From NCBI GenBank assembly GCA_027257055.1, contig JAPVLO010000073.1, positions 6,314,501-6,378,500 of the forward strand: 64,000 bases of DNA. The letters run 5' to 3'. The DNA comes from Cephalopachus bancanus (taxonomy: Eukaryota > Chordata > Mammalia > Primates > Tarsiidae). Position numbers and translations under genes: made by a program. Every line of letters starts with the position of its first letter. The stretch's first letter is position 1. The notes below the pieces were generated by a model that had not been told where the DNA came from, ran no database searches, and saw only the letters and a program-made list of their open reading frames with translations. Shown here piece by piece: positions 22,915 through 34,665 of the stretch.

Positions 22915-23842
22915 ATGAAGAAAAACCAAAGGAAGAATATGAGTGTCACACAGACCCCTGGGAGGTCAGCCACTGAGAATACAGACTCTGGGACTCAAAC
23001 AATGAAGAGTCCCCAGAATGACTGATTTCAAATCACAAACACAGAGATCAAGTTATTAATAGAGAGAATAAATAGAAATGAGGAGAAACAAGAGAAAAGA
23101 ATGAAGGAGTTGATAACTGAGATAACAGCAATAAAGAATACAGTGAATGAAATAAACAACCAACTGATAAGCATGGAAGGCAGAATTAACCAAGCAGAAG
23201 AATCTCAGAGCTTGAGGACCAAAATATGAAACTAACCCAAATTGCTTAAAACACAGAAAAGAAGCTTAAAAAGAAATAACAAGACCTCCAAGAGATAAGC
23301 AATTACTTCAAGAGGCTGAAATCAAGATTAATTGGAATCCCTGAGGCAAATAGAGAGACAGAGACCACCCAGGAACAAACATTCCGTGAAATTATCCAAG
23401 AAAACTTCCCTCATCTCATCAGTGACAATACTATTCAAACACAAGACAACAAATGAGAAGATCAATTCCCAGACACATAGTAATTTGCCTACACAAAGTA
23501 GGTATAAAAGAAAAAATCCTAAAGACAACAGGACAGAAAGTTCAGACTACCTACTGGAGAAGACCAATTAGAATAGCAGCAGACTTATCTACAGAAACAC
23601 TTCAGGCTAGGAGAGCTTGTATTCCAATCTTTAAAGATCTCAAGGATAAACAATTTCAACCAAGAATTACCTACCCAGCTAAGCTAAGCTTAATCTGTGA
23701 TGGAGAATTAAAATCCTTCCCAGATATTCAATTTCTAAGAGTTTGCGCTGCCTCCAGACCAGCTCTACAAAAAACACTTAAGATAGTATTAAACACAGAA
23801 GAAAGAAGAAAAAGAACAATAACACCCTTCAAAAGAATGTAG
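22915..23842 (+). pseudogene. L1 copy 2 ORF1 remnant
   Basis: The start codon at 22915 encodes MKKNQRKNMSVTQTPGRSA, and a stop follows after about 37 codons. The coiled-coil part (ELITEITAIKNTVNEINNQL) and the linker follow. The best-preserved part is the C-terminal domain, where PIRIAADLSTETLQARR, KQFQPRITYPAKLSLI and GELKSFPDIQFLR correspond to the conserved end of mammalian ORF1p. It ends at 23842. The usual product is an RNA-binding trimer of about 340 residues; this one is split by stops. Confidence 0.88.
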
Positions 23843-23920
23843 GAAAAAGATTGAAAACACACATGAATCAACACCAAAATCAAAAGAAAGACAACAAATA
23901 AACAAACAGCAACAACAACA

Positions 23921-23999
23921 AACTCTATAAGAATCTCATGAACTCTATAAGATATCTCATAAGATATCCCTGAGAGTTTATCTCAGGGATAAACTCTCA
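23921..23999 (+). repeat. tandem and inverted duplication at the ORF1-ORF2 junction of L1 copy 2
   Basis: A 20-base near-duplicate (23921-23940 and 23941-23960) is followed by two overlapping perfect inverted repeats: ATCCCTGAGA/TCTCAGGGAT (23966-23975 and 23981-23990) and TGAGAGTTTATC/GATAAACTCTCA (23971-23982 and 23988-23999). Copy 1 has only the simple CCTTATGACAGGGATAAACTCTC here, so the extra sequence is specific to copy 2, and the ORF2 start codon seen in copy 1 is lost. Confidence 0.85.
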
Positions 24000-26210
24000 C
24001 ATCTCATTAATTAGCCTGAATGTAAATGGACTAATGCCCCGCTGAAAAGACATGGAATGGGAAATTTGATAAAATACAATGGTGCTATAATATATTGTCT
24101 CCAAGAGATTCATCTCACCAGAAAGGACTCAAGTAACAGACTCAAAGTAAGAAGATGGGAAACAAAATTTCAGGCAAATGAAACACAAAAGAAAGCAGGA
24201 GTCACAATCTTAATATCAGACAAATACCCTTTAAGCTATCAAAAACTTAAAAAGATATGTAAGGTCGCTACATAATGATAAAAGGCTCAATCCTCAACAA
24301 GAAATATCCAGCCCAAACATATATGCACCCAACATAGGAGCAACAACTTTCATAAAGCAGCTTCTAGACAAACTAAAAAAAGATATTGACTCTATCATAG
24401 CTCTATCATAGCTGGGGGCTTAAATACCTCACTAAAAATTCTCAACAAATCATTAAAACAAAAAGTCATCAAGGAGATCTGGAACCTCAACTTGATGCTT
24501 GATCAAATGGACTTAATTGATACCTACAGAACACTCCACCCAACAACCACAGAATATACATTCTATTCATCACCACATGAAACGAACTCTAAGATTGACC
24601 ACATCCTTGGCCATAAATCAAGCATAAACAAATTCCATAAGATTGAAATTCTGCCATTCACCCTCTCAGACACAGTGAATAAAAATAAATATCAACACTA
24701 ACAAAGTTCCCCCAAACCCACAAAGACATGGACACTGAACACCATGATACTAAACAACTCCTGGATAAACATGGAAATCAGAACAGAGATTAAAAGACAC
24801 CTGGAAACATATGAAAATGGGGAAACATCTTACCAAAATCTCTGAAATGCCATGAAAGCAATCCTAAGAGGGGAATTCATATCTCTATGAACACACAAGA
24901 AGAAAATGGAAAGATCACAATTTAACAGCCTAACAAATCACCTGAGGCAGCTGGAAAAGCAAGACCACCAAAACCCTAGCTTCAGCAGAATAATCCAGAT
25001 TACCAAAATAAAAGCCCAAATTCTGGAAATAGAAGGCAAAAAAAGACTGGTGAACCCCTAGTTAGTCGAAGAAAAAGAGAGACAAAGTCCAAATAAACAC
25101 AAAAAGAAATGCAAAAGATGAAGTCACAACTGACCCCAAAGGAATACAAGAGATTATGAGAGATTACTGTGTACCCCTGTAAAAACAAACTCAAAAACCT
25201 AAATGAAATGGAGTACTTTCTGACATCACACAACCTCCCCAGGTTGAAACAAGAAGAAATCAAGGCCCTAAATAGATTAAAAACAACCCAGGAAATCGAC
25301 TATGTCATAAGAAAGCTACCTACAAAAAAAAGTCCTGGACCAGATGGCTTTCCAGCAGAATTCAACAAAACATACAAGGTGGAGGTGATACCAATCCTAT
25401 TAAAAGTATTCCAGTCAATTGAGATAGATGGAACTTTCCCCAAATCATTTTATGAAGCTAACATCACATTGATACCCAAACTGGATAAGGATACACCAAA
25501 GATAGAGAACTACAGGCCAATATCCTTGATGAACATAGATGCTAAAATTTTCAACATGATTCTAGCAAACCACATACAACAACACATCTCAAAAATCATC
25601 CACTATGACCAGGTAGGCTTCATCCCTGGGATATAGAGCTGGTTCAACATCCGCAGACCATAGATGTAACTAAATACATCAACTGATGTAAAGACAAAAA
25701 CCACATGATTATATCATTAGACATGGAAATAGTTTTTGATAAAATACAGTACTCCTTCTTCATAAAAACCCTTTAACATCTAGGCATAAATGGTACATAC
25801 TTCAAAATAGTAAGAGCCATCTATGAGAAACTCACAGCCAACATACTGCAAAACAGACAGAAAATGGAATCATTTCCTCTGAAAACCAGAGCAAGACAAA
25901 GATGCCCACTCTCATCCCTCTTGTTCAACATAGCATTAGAAGTTCTAGCAAGAGCAATCAGACAAGAGAAGGAAATCAGGCATATCCAAATAAGAAAAGA
26001 AGAAGTTAAGTTATCCTTTGTAGATGACATGAGTCTATACCTCAAAAACCAAGAGAATCTGTCAAAAACCTCCTTGCACTGATAAAGGACTTTGGCAAAG
26101 TCTCAGGGTATAAGATAAATGTACAAAAGTCAGTAGCATTCCTATACACCAATAATAAACAAACAGAACCCCAGATAAAAAGCACAATCCAATTCATGAT
26201 AGCTACAAAA

Positions 26211-26304
<94 letters not shown>

Positions 26305-27796
26305 CCTTGGCATCTTTCTAACCAGAGACATGAAAGCCCTTTACAATGAAAACTATAAAACACTGCTCAAAGAAATCAAAGATGGCACAAACAAATGGAA
26401 AAATATTCCATGCTCATGAATTGGAAGAATCAACATTGTTAAGATGTCCATCCTACCCAAGGCAATCTACAGATTTAATGTAATACCCATTAAATTACCA
26501 GCAGCATACATCTCAGACCTGGAAACAACAATATAGGAATTTATATGGAAACATAAATGACCATAAATGTCCAAAACAGTCCTCAGCAAAAACAAAAACA
26601 AAGCAGGAGGCATCATGCTCCCAGACTTTAAGCTTTATTATAAAGCTACAATAATCAAAATCGCTTAGTACTGGTACAAGAACAGGCATATAAACTAATG
26701 GAACAAGATAGAGATTCCAGAAGCAAACCCTCAATTTCTCAACCAACTCATCCTTGACAAAGCTTTCACCATCAAACACTGGGGAGAGGAGAACCTATTC
26801 AGTAAATGGTGCTGGGAAAACTGGCTGACCACATGCGGAAGATTAAAAACAAGACCCCTACCTATCACCATACACAAAAATGAACTCTAAATGAATCAAA
26901 GACCTAAATGTAAAACCTCAAATTAAAAGAACCTTAGGAAATGAGGAGACACCATTATGGTAATTGGAACTAGTAACCAATTCCTGATCAAAACCGCCAG
27001 TGTCCATGCCATAAGAGATAAGATGGACAAGTGGGACCTCATCAAACTAAGAAACTTCTGCAAAGCCAAAGAAACCATTGATAGAGTGGGAAGACAGCCC
27101 ACAGACTGGGAAGAAATATTGGCCAACTGTATATCTGACAAAGGCCTGACATCTAGGATCTACAAGGAACTCAAACGTGCTGAAAAGAAAAAACAAACAG
27201 TCCCATTATAAAATGGGCAAAACATATGAATAGATACTTCTCAAAAGAAGACATTAGGAACAGCCAACAGATACATGAAAAATTGCTCAGCTTCACTAGT
27301 CATCCAAGAAATGCAAATTAAAACCACAGGGAGATATCACCTAACACTAGTCATGATGGTCATCAATAACTCAAAAAACAACAGATGCTGGGGAGGACAT
27401 GGCAAAAAGGGAACACTTCTACACTGTTGGTGGGATTGTAAACTAGTACAACCTCTGTGGAAAACAGTGTGGCGTTCCTAAAAGATTAAAAATTGACCTC
27501 CTTATGTGAATATACCTGGAAGAACTCAAATCACTCTATGGAAAAGATACCTGCACAAGTATGTTTACTGCAGCATTATTCACAATAGCAAAAACATGGA
27601 ACCAACTGTGCTGCCCATTGAAAGAGGACTGGATTTTTAAATGTGGTACATATATATGATGGAATATTATGCAGTCATAAAGGACAAAATTATGAACTTT
27701 GCAGCAATTGGATGGACTTAGAGGTTATAATACTGAGTGATCTATCAGAAAAAAAGAACCAAGTATCACATGTTCTCACTCACAAGCAGACCTTGA
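23985..27796 (+). pseudogene. L1 copy 2 ORF2 remnant (endonuclease, RT, C-terminal)
   Basis: The endonuclease part is recognisable from INSHISLISLNVNG on, with CLQEIHLTRKDSSNRLK near 24090 and LIDTYRTLHPTTTEYTFYSS near 24510. The reverse-transcriptase part is the longest open stretch (25169-25636), with [34 protein letters not shown] and QVGFIPGI. The catalytic box reads FVDD (26017-26028), with Val where FADD has Ala, but keeps both Asp residues. The C-terminal [18 protein letters not shown] block lies near 27025, and TGA at 27794-27796 ends the frame. Frameshifts and the GAAA expansion break it. Confidence 0.9.
26213..26301 (+). repeat. (GAAA)~22 microsatellite inside L1 ORF2
   Basis: About 22 uninterrupted GAAA units lie where copies 1 and 3 have only a short A-rich segment (CACAAAGAATGAAATACC and CAAAAGAAGAAATACC). 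The tract grew after insertion. Its complement encodes a meaningless FLSF-repeat open frame. Confidence 0.97.
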
Positions 27797-27942
27797 ACAA
27801 CTATCATACTATAAGAAAGGGATTGACAGTAATGGGAAACTGTCCAGGGAGAGGGGTGCACACCTCATCAACAAGGGTATCGTCATAATGAACATTTGCA
27901 TACCTGACCCTGAATTTTATCCCACACATTTACAAGAAAAAA
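27797..27942 (+). other. L1 copy 2 3'UTR and tail
   Basis: About 145 bases, colinear with the 3'UTR of copy 1: GGAAACTGTCCAGGGAGAGGGGTGCACACCTCATCAACAAGG and CCTGACCCTGAATTTTATCCCACACATTTACAAG, then an A-rich tail. Confidence 0.8.
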
Positions 27943-28191
27943 AAAACTTTCAGGAATAGAAAATTTACGTTAACACAATAAAATTAAGAGAGAATTTTAA
28001 AAATCAACAAATAAAATAGAACATAAAAATAATACTGGCTTGCTCCAATTGAAAGGAGGAAAGGAAGAACAAAGAACCAGTAGAACAAATAGAAACAAAT
28101 CACAAGAAGCTAAATTCAGATTTAGCTGTTTTGATAATTATATTAAACATAGACGGACTAATAGCTATAGTTAAAAGAGTTATCAAACTAG

Positions 28192-28413
28192 ATCAGAGTC
28201 TCTCAGTCTCAGCACTTTTGGCATTTGGGGCCAGATGATTCTTTGTTATGGGAGGCTGTTCTGTGCATTGCAAGATGTTTAACAACTTCCCTGATCTCTA
28301 CCCACTCAACTATACTTTTCCTATTCAGTTCTGATGCCCAGAATTATTTCTAGATATTGCCAAATGTCTCATGGGAGCAAGAATTCAGCCCTGGTTGAAA
28401 ATGACTTGCCTGA
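28192..28413 (-). mobile_element. MER20-like hAT DNA transposon
   Basis: Read on the minus strand the order matches MER20: CAGGGCTGAATTC near the start, GAGACATTTGGCAATATC, GTGGGTAGAGATCAGGGAAG, AAACATCTTGCAATGCACAG, CATAACAAAGAATCATCTGGCCCCAAATGCC and a TGAGA-CTCTG end. It is about 220 bases, the normal length of this non-autonomous hAT element, and sits inside the old L1. A young Alu lies at its right edge. Confidence 0.85.
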
Positions 28414-28705
28414 GCCGGGCTCGGTGGCTCAGCCTGTAATCCCGCGCCTTTGGGAGGCTGAGGTGAGTGGATTGCCTGAGCCCGTGGGTTCGAGACCCGC
28501 CTGGGCAGCGAGACCTCATCTCTACAATAAATCAAAAAATCAGCCGGGTGTGGTAGCGCATGCCTGTAATTCCGGCTACTTGGAAGGCTGAGGCGGAAGG
28601 ATCACCAGAGCCCAGTAGGTCGAGGCTGCGGTGGCTGGGAGCAGCCACTGCACTCCAGTCTGGGTGACAGAGTGAGACTCCAACTCAAAAAAAAAAAAAA
28701 AAAAA
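28414..28705 (+). mobile_element. young lineage-specific Alu with perfect 17-bp target duplication
   Basis: Starts GCCGGGCTCGGTGGCTCAGCC and ends in a pure A tail. GAAAATGACTTGCCTGA is repeated exactly at 28397-28413 and 28706-28722, so the insertion is recent. The right arm reads GTGGCTGGGAGCAGCCAC (28631-28648), a perfect palindrome around GGAG in which both CpGs of the related copies have become TG and CA. Confidence 0.97.
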
Positions 28706-29739
28706 GAAAATGACTTGCCTGAATAAAAACCAAGATCCAACAAGATGCTGTTTACTTGAAATAGGTGTTAAATATAAAAACATTGATAGGCTTAAAGGAG
28801 AAGGACAGAAAAAGATATCCTATGCAAATACTAATCATAAAAAGCATATGGGGCTATGTTAACATCAGAAAAAGTAGATTTGAAGAAAAAGAGCATTATC
28901 AGAGATAGAGATCGTTCATAATAATAAAATGATCTACCTATCAAAGAGACTTAAATGTGCAAGCATCTAACGGCAGAACTTCAAAATACATGAATTCAAA
29001 ATACATTGATAGCAATAAAGAGGAAAAAATAGACAAACCCATAATCATATCTGGAGATTTAAATACTGCTATTTCAGTAAACTGCTAGAATGACTGGGTG
29101 AAAAATCAGTAGGGTGATAGAATATTTGAACAACACTACCAACCAAATTGACCTTAAATGTTATCACAACAATATTATACTCAACAACTGCAGAATATAC
29201 ATTCTTTTCAAAGTCATTCAAAATGTTCACCAAGATAGACCACATGCTGGGCCAAAATTAAGTCTTATTAAATTACAAAGTACTGCAACAAAACAAAATA
29301 TTTTTCTGACCACAACAAAAATAAACTAAAAGTCAATAATGAAAAGATTATCTAGAAAAATGCACAAATATTTGAAAGTACAGTACTTCTAAAGAAAGTA
29401 GAATCTTGAAGTCAAAGACTTTTTTTTTTAACCTACAGAATTTGGGGTGGAGGGGGTCAAATAATCACAAGGGAAATTTTTAAAATGTTTTAAATCAGAT
29501 GTCAAAGTTTTCAAAATAATTTGTTTTTGTATCCTTACTTTGCTGTTACTTGAAGCAAATGCTAGAATAAAGTCAGCACTGATGCAGAATTATTTTCATG
29601 CCAGTATATATCATAGAGAAATTCATTTTTTTGCTACACATGCAAGTTAAATAATGTCTGAAAAGAATTTTTCAATCGATGTATATGTAAAGGCATATTT
29701 TGGATAACAAATTATAAGATTTTGCTGAGAATTGATGTA

Positions 29740-30245
29740 CAGTCATGTATGACTTAACAATGGGCATGACCTCTGAAAAATGCACTATTAGGTGATTTAT
29801 TTGTTGTGTAAACATCATAGAGTATACTTACACATGTCTAGATGATTTAACTTACTAAACACCTAGGCTATCTGGTATAGCCGCCATCATCTATGTGGTC
29901 CATCTTTTATTTATTTTTTTCGAGTTGGATTCTCACTCTGTCGCCCAGGCTAGAGTTCAGTGACACACTCACAGCCACCCTAGTGTCGACCCGCTGGACT
30001 CTGGCGATCCTTCTGCCTCAGCCTTCCAAGTAGCCAGAACTACAGGCACATATTACCACATCCGGCTAATTTTTTATTTATTGTGGAGACAAGGTTTCAT
30101 CGGGTTGCCTGGGCTGGACTCGAACCCTTGGGCTCAAGCAATCCACTCACCTCGGCCTCTCAAAGTGCTGGGATTACAGGCTGAGCCACCAAGCCCGGCC
30201 ATGGTTCATCTTGACCAAAAAATTATTATGCTGTACATGACAGTA
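29740..30245. mobile_element. short Tigger-like DNA transposon split by an Alu
   Basis: Terminal inverted repeats are visible: CAGTCATGTA near 29740 and TACATGACAGT ending near 30245. Internal landmarks (GACTTAACAATGGGCATGACC, AACATCATAGAGTATACTTACAC, CACCTAGGCTATCTGGTATAGCC, then TGGTTCATCTTGACC after the Alu) also occur, in part, in the longer element at 60050. Without the Alu it is about 210 bases, the size of an internally deleted non-autonomous element. Assignment to the TcMar-Tigger group is from memory of similar repeats. Confidence 0.7.
29907..30199 (-). mobile_element. Alu inside the Tigger-like element
   Basis: Minus-orientation Alu with CGAGTTGGATTCTCACTCTGTCGCCCAGGC and an AGCCCGGCC end. 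TGGTCCATCTT (29896-29906) and TGGTTCATCTT (30202-30212) form a target duplication with one mismatch. It is more diverged than the other young copies and its right arm lacks the perfect palindrome. Confidence 0.9.
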
Positions 30246-31385
30246 TAAGAAACCTGAAGCTATTTTTCAAATCCAAGGGCCCTGGTGTCCCCCTTGCAGA
30301 GTATCATAGAATAATGAAGGATAAAATTTCCAATACTAGCATAAACTCGGATCTTCCTCACACGAAATCATTCTCTCTACTTATTGACAGAAGACAATGT
30401 TTCAGCTAAGTATCTAGTCTAACTCTATAATTAAATTTTTCCCCTTGAATACAGTCACTAAATTTCCTTGCTTGAATACAACTGCTTACCATGAAGATAC
30501 AGCTTAGCTTATTCTGACACTATAAAATTAGACATGCTACCCTAGGTTAAGAATAGCAACTTTGCACTGGCTAGGATAAATGACTTCCAGTTACAGAACT
30601 TTACCAAAATCCAAGACTGCCTGTGAGTATCTCCAGAGCACCTATAGTTCTCACTCAATTATTTTTATCTGTCTTATACAAATTGCTGCCTGGATTCCCA
30701 AACAAGGTTCCTTATGGATGTAATGCACATATTCATTTAACCCTGGGATCATAATTGCCTACTCTTTAGTTGACCATACCCTCTATAATAGATTTTAAAA
30801 CCCTTTATCAGGTTCAGCTGGCTTTGGATGGTCAAAGAAAGAGTTGGTTAAAACCATTTAATTGATTCCTTGCATCCTTGGGCTGTCATTTACCCTTTAT
30901 TTTACACTTGTAGAAGTGGAAATCTAAAGAAGGTAATAAATGTCACATTCACAGTTATTTATAAAACAGGTGAAAAATAAAGAAGTCAATGTTATTTTGA
31001 GTCCAGAAATTGTTTTGTTTGAGTGTAGTGTGGGAATTCTAGAAAATTATAGTTATTACTAGTTTGGTTTTTTTTTCCCCCACATACTCCATTAATTAGA
31101 AGAAAATCATTAAGTACAGTACTTGTTCAAGGTGAGGGGAATCTGGCTTCACCTTTAGTAGGGAGGAGCAATATCAGATGTTGGACCTATTTTTTAAAAA
31201 AATTTGAAAGATATGGGGTATAGCATTATTGTTTCTTTCTTTCTTTCTTTCTATCTTTCTTTATTTCTCTTTTTAAAAATGACATTTCCAACCAGGAATG
31301 AGCTTATAACTTTATCTATGATGTGAAAGAAATAACTTTAGTGATGGATCCTGGTTAGAATAAACATTTTTTAAAGTCTACATCT
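30246..31385. other. unassigned AT-rich sequence with a TTTC run
   Basis: No gene recognised. A (TTTC)n-like run lies at 31231-31269. A stretch near 30890-30990 may be a MIR fragment but is too decayed to call. Confidence 0.5.
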
Positions 31386-32080
31386 AAATACATCACAGTG
31401 AAATTGCAAGAAAAAAACAAAGAAAAGTAAAAAGCGAATAGATTTTTTTTTTTAAAAAGGACAGATTATCTTCAAAGAGGCAATGTGTATACTGACAGCT
31501 CTAATGTATCAACAGACAAGAAAAAATAAGGGACAATAGACTAATTAATATACTGAAAGAAAACATGACTAACATAGAATTCTATACCCAGTAAAAATAA
31601 CCTTCAGAGATTAAAATTAAATAAAGATATTGTCAGTCAAAAACTGAGAGAATTTACCACCAACAGAACTTAAGGAAGAACATAAGCATGTTCTTTGGGC
31701 AGAAAAATAAGGATACCAGTTGGAAGGTTAGCTATATAGGCAGAAAAGAATACCAAAGAAATCCATAACTAAATGGGCAAATAGAAATAAATATTGGCTA
31801 TGTAAAATAATAATAGTAAAGTTTTGTGGCATTTAAGATATAGAAATAATTAAAATAAAAATACATATGTCAAACAATAGCATATTGTTGTAATTTTCTT
31901 TTGAAGGTTAAAATATAATTAACTTGTTATTTCTAGGGTAAAAAAATTGCTTAGCTTTCAGAGTAACAGAGGAAAAAAATAAAGTTTAAAATCACTTCAT
32001 AGGAAAACAAGAAAGCAGAGAAAAACAGAATGTAGATCAGCCAGGATTAATAGAAAGCACAGTAATATGATAGATTAAAC
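31386..32080 (+). mobile_element. old L1/HAL1 ORF1 3' region
   Basis: ACATAGAATTCTATACCCAGTAAAAATAACCTTCAGAGATT, ATAAAGATATTGTCAGTCAAAAACTGAGAGAATTTACCACCAACAG and AACATAAGCATGTTCTTTGGGCAGAAAAATAAGGATACCAG follow the DNA for the conserved end of old L1 or half-L1 ORF1 (YPAKLSF, FSDKQKLREF, TRPAL positions). No ORF2 follows, so HAL1 is possible, but a truncated L1M cannot be excluded. Confidence 0.7.
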
Positions 32081-32229
32081 CTACATTTATCATTTCAAGA
32101 CTTTTGAGGATAATATATAGGAGTATGATAGAAAACAACATACCTGATTTAGTCAGTCCAATTTGTCTTATCCTTGGAAGTTTGTTTTAGGTTTGGTTTT
32201 GAGGTTTTGGGGTTGGCTTGGTTGGTTTG

Positions 32230-32550
<321 letters not shown>

Positions 32551-32589
32551 TGAATAGAAATTTTAAAACAGTTACTTCCTAGATACTTG

Positions 32590-32755
32590 AAGTACCAAGA
32601 GAGCACCGGCAAGGCATTTAGTCTTCACAATGAATCTTCAGGTAGGTTTTGTGTCCCCCATTTAGAGGTGAGGATTGCCTGAAGTTGTTCAGATAGTAAG
32701 TGACAAAAACAGGATCCAAACCAGGTCTAACTCATTCCAACTGCAGTATACATCC
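32590..32755 (+). mobile_element. MIR-family relic
   Basis: GCATTTAGTCTTCACAATGAATCTTCAGGTAGGTTTTGTGTCCCCCATTTAGAGGTGAGGATTGCCTGAAGTTGTTCAGATAGTAAGTGAC follows the MIR core and 3' part, ending in CAGGATCCAAACCAGGTCTAACTC. Confidence 0.75.
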
Positions 32756-32759
32756 CACT

Positions 32760-34450
32760 ATGACAATTATGCATTTAATAATATACCATTTAGTCACGAT
32801 GTTCAAATATATCCTAAGTTCTTAATTATCTAGGAAGAAACAGATGGACATTTTGCAATAAACCTACCTTTCTTAAAAAAGTAAAATTCCTGAGATTTCT
32901 CAAGTTACAAAATAGATCTTCCATACAAATGACTAAACTTGGCCTATAGTCCTCTACAGAGTTATTCTTATTCAAACCAAGAGTTTATGGAGATGCTACA
33001 CAGTCTATATTTTTCCATATTTTGGCCCACATTGCATATGCGTTTTAAGTCCTGCTTGACTCTCCATTTAATTCCTGTTAAGAACATGCATTTGTTTCTT
33101 GTTAAAAGTAGAGTTTTCATTTCTGAAATGACTTATAATAGAAGACAATGTAATTACATTAGAAGTCATTTTAATTTGCAAATTCATTTCCAGTTAAGAT
33201 TTTTGCAAAACAAATCTAATTTATGCTTAGGATTATCAAACCTGCTGATCAATTCTCTTTTAATGACTTCTCAGGCAGAAACTGATGTTGGCCATAATTC
33301 TTAACACAGCACAGTTATCTTTTGACCATATTGCTTTTTAAAAGTACCCAAACTGTTTTTATGCTCTTCCAGAAATGAGGATTGTATTGTCTATTTACCA
33401 CAAAATGAGAACTTTGCTGCCCAAACTATAAGAAAGGAGGGGATTTGGTTGTTTTCCTTCAGGTGTCATTTATTTCCAGGTACATTCATTTTGATTTTCT
33501 TCACTTTTTTACTGCTTGACTCCTAATGCCTCCCATCCTGATTTGTTAACTGTATTCTAATATTATACAATTTAATGCTTAAGTGATGCCATTACAAGAG
33601 AGTAGTTGGAGAAAGTAACATTGTCACTAGAAAAGATAAATGGATGATATATTGGCCCTGAAACCCTATTACTCATAGAAAATCCCATGCAAGAGGTGAA
33701 AAGTGACCAGAAAACATGAACTACCTCACTAATTTTATGCCAAAGTTCTATCAGTGATTGATTTTTAATGTCTATGTTCATCATTTTTGAGCTCTTGGCA
33801 TTCTTTATATACATTTTAAATTAAGTTTATAAAATGAACTAGTTACGTTGTGATACTGCATCATCTATGTAAAGCATCTCAAAGAAAAATAGAAAGCTGA
33901 TGAGCCAATGTTATTTTGTGATGCAAATTACTAATTATTAAATGCCAAATGTGGTAGCTATAATTGCTACTCCATTTGAAGTGGCCTTAAAAATTGTCAA
34001 CATATTATGAAGCATACTTTTGGAAATTCAAGATTACATTGCCTTTTTAAAATTATATTTCCATAGTATCTTTCAGCCAAGTTTCCCAGCAATACACCAT
34101 GAGACTATCTGCAATGCAATATATTTATTTTGGTAGAAAGCTATAAATTTGAAAATTGTTGTCAGAGCAAAGGAGATCAAAGTTTGCCAAACACACCAGT
34201 TTTCAAAGTGGGTTCTAGAAATGACAATTCCATAGACAGTAAACAATCCATTGAGATTTGTAGGGTTTTCTAGAAGTGCAGAAAATAGGGTTTTAAACAG
34301 TGTTTTATAAGCCTATTTATAATCAGCAGTGGGAAAAATTGTTAAAGCTAGCTTAGTTGTTACTGGAACTAAGTTAAAAATAAATTGCCAGAAGCTAGGT
34401 TGATTTGAGAGATGTTTTTGCATTTACCCCAGAGGATAGCTAACTCTGGC
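32760..34450. other. AT-rich sequence, no gene seen
   Basis: Nothing recognised. The longest open frame (32939-33304, 121 codons) shows no motif, hydrophobic pattern or splice context that would support it as coding. Confidence 0.5.
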
Positions 34451-34454
34451 TAAC

Positions 34455-34665
34455 ATAGTGAACCTCTGTTGTAAACGCCTGACATATGTTAACTATTTAA
34501 TCTTTTAAACAATTTTTTGAAGGAGGTACTTCATACTTATTTTAAGGATGAGAGAATGAAACCGAGATGTAAAGTGAAGTAAAAATAACTCTCCCAAGAT
34601 CACTCAGCAAGATAGGGAGGGATCCAACCTGGTGGTCTGACTCTGAAGCCTGTTTCTAAATACCT
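34455..34665 (+). mobile_element. MIR-family relic
   Basis: The central part GGAGGTACTTCATACTTATTTTAAGGATGAGAGAATGAAACCGAGATG, then CTCCCAAGATCACTCAGCAAG and GGGATCCAACCTGGTGGTCTGACTCTGAAGCC match the MIR core and its 3' half. A second MIR-like piece (TAAGCCTGATAACAACCCTATAGACTAGAG, about 34890-34975) lies 250 bases further on. Confidence 0.75.

Larger units (their letters stand above)
21469..27942 (+). mobile_element. full-length dead L1 (copy 2)
   Basis: A complete L1 of about 6.5 kb in the same family as copy 1, with 5'UTR, ORF1, ORF2, short 3'UTR and A-rich tail between target duplications. No Alu interrupts it, but a GAAA microsatellite of about 90 bases has grown inside ORF2 (26213-26301) and a small rearrangement sits between the two ORFs (23921-23999). 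Numerous stops and frameshifts show it is inactive. Confidence 0.95.
27956..29490 (+). mobile_element. old L1 (L1M-type) endonuclease region, split by MER20 and an Alu
   Basis: From GAACAAAGAACCAGTAGAACAAATAG through ATTATATTAAACATAGACGG, and resuming at AAAAACCAAGATCCAAC (28725), the sequence follows the inter-ORF and endonuclease part of an old L1: AGATATCCTATGCAAATACTAATC, CAACGGCAGAACTTCAAAATACATG, GGAGATTTAAATACTGC, TTCACCAAGATAGACCACATGCTGGGCC and ATCACAAGGGAAA are recognisable. It is fragmentary with no usable frame. Human-like L1M copies are shared among placental mammals, so it predates the lineage-specific elements inserted in and beside it. Confidence 0.8.

Noticed and set aside
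26213..26301. Regular repeat array as a possible CRISPR
   Set aside because: It is a four-base microsatellite without spacers; no repeat-spacer structure exists anywhere in the window.
26142..26363. Protein of FLSF repeats on the minus strand
   Set aside because: Pure consequence of the GAAA microsatellite.
32939..33304. 121-codon open frame in unassigned sequence
   Set aside because: No motif, no plausible start context or splice sites, AT-rich composition like the surrounding DNA; length is within chance for this much sequence.
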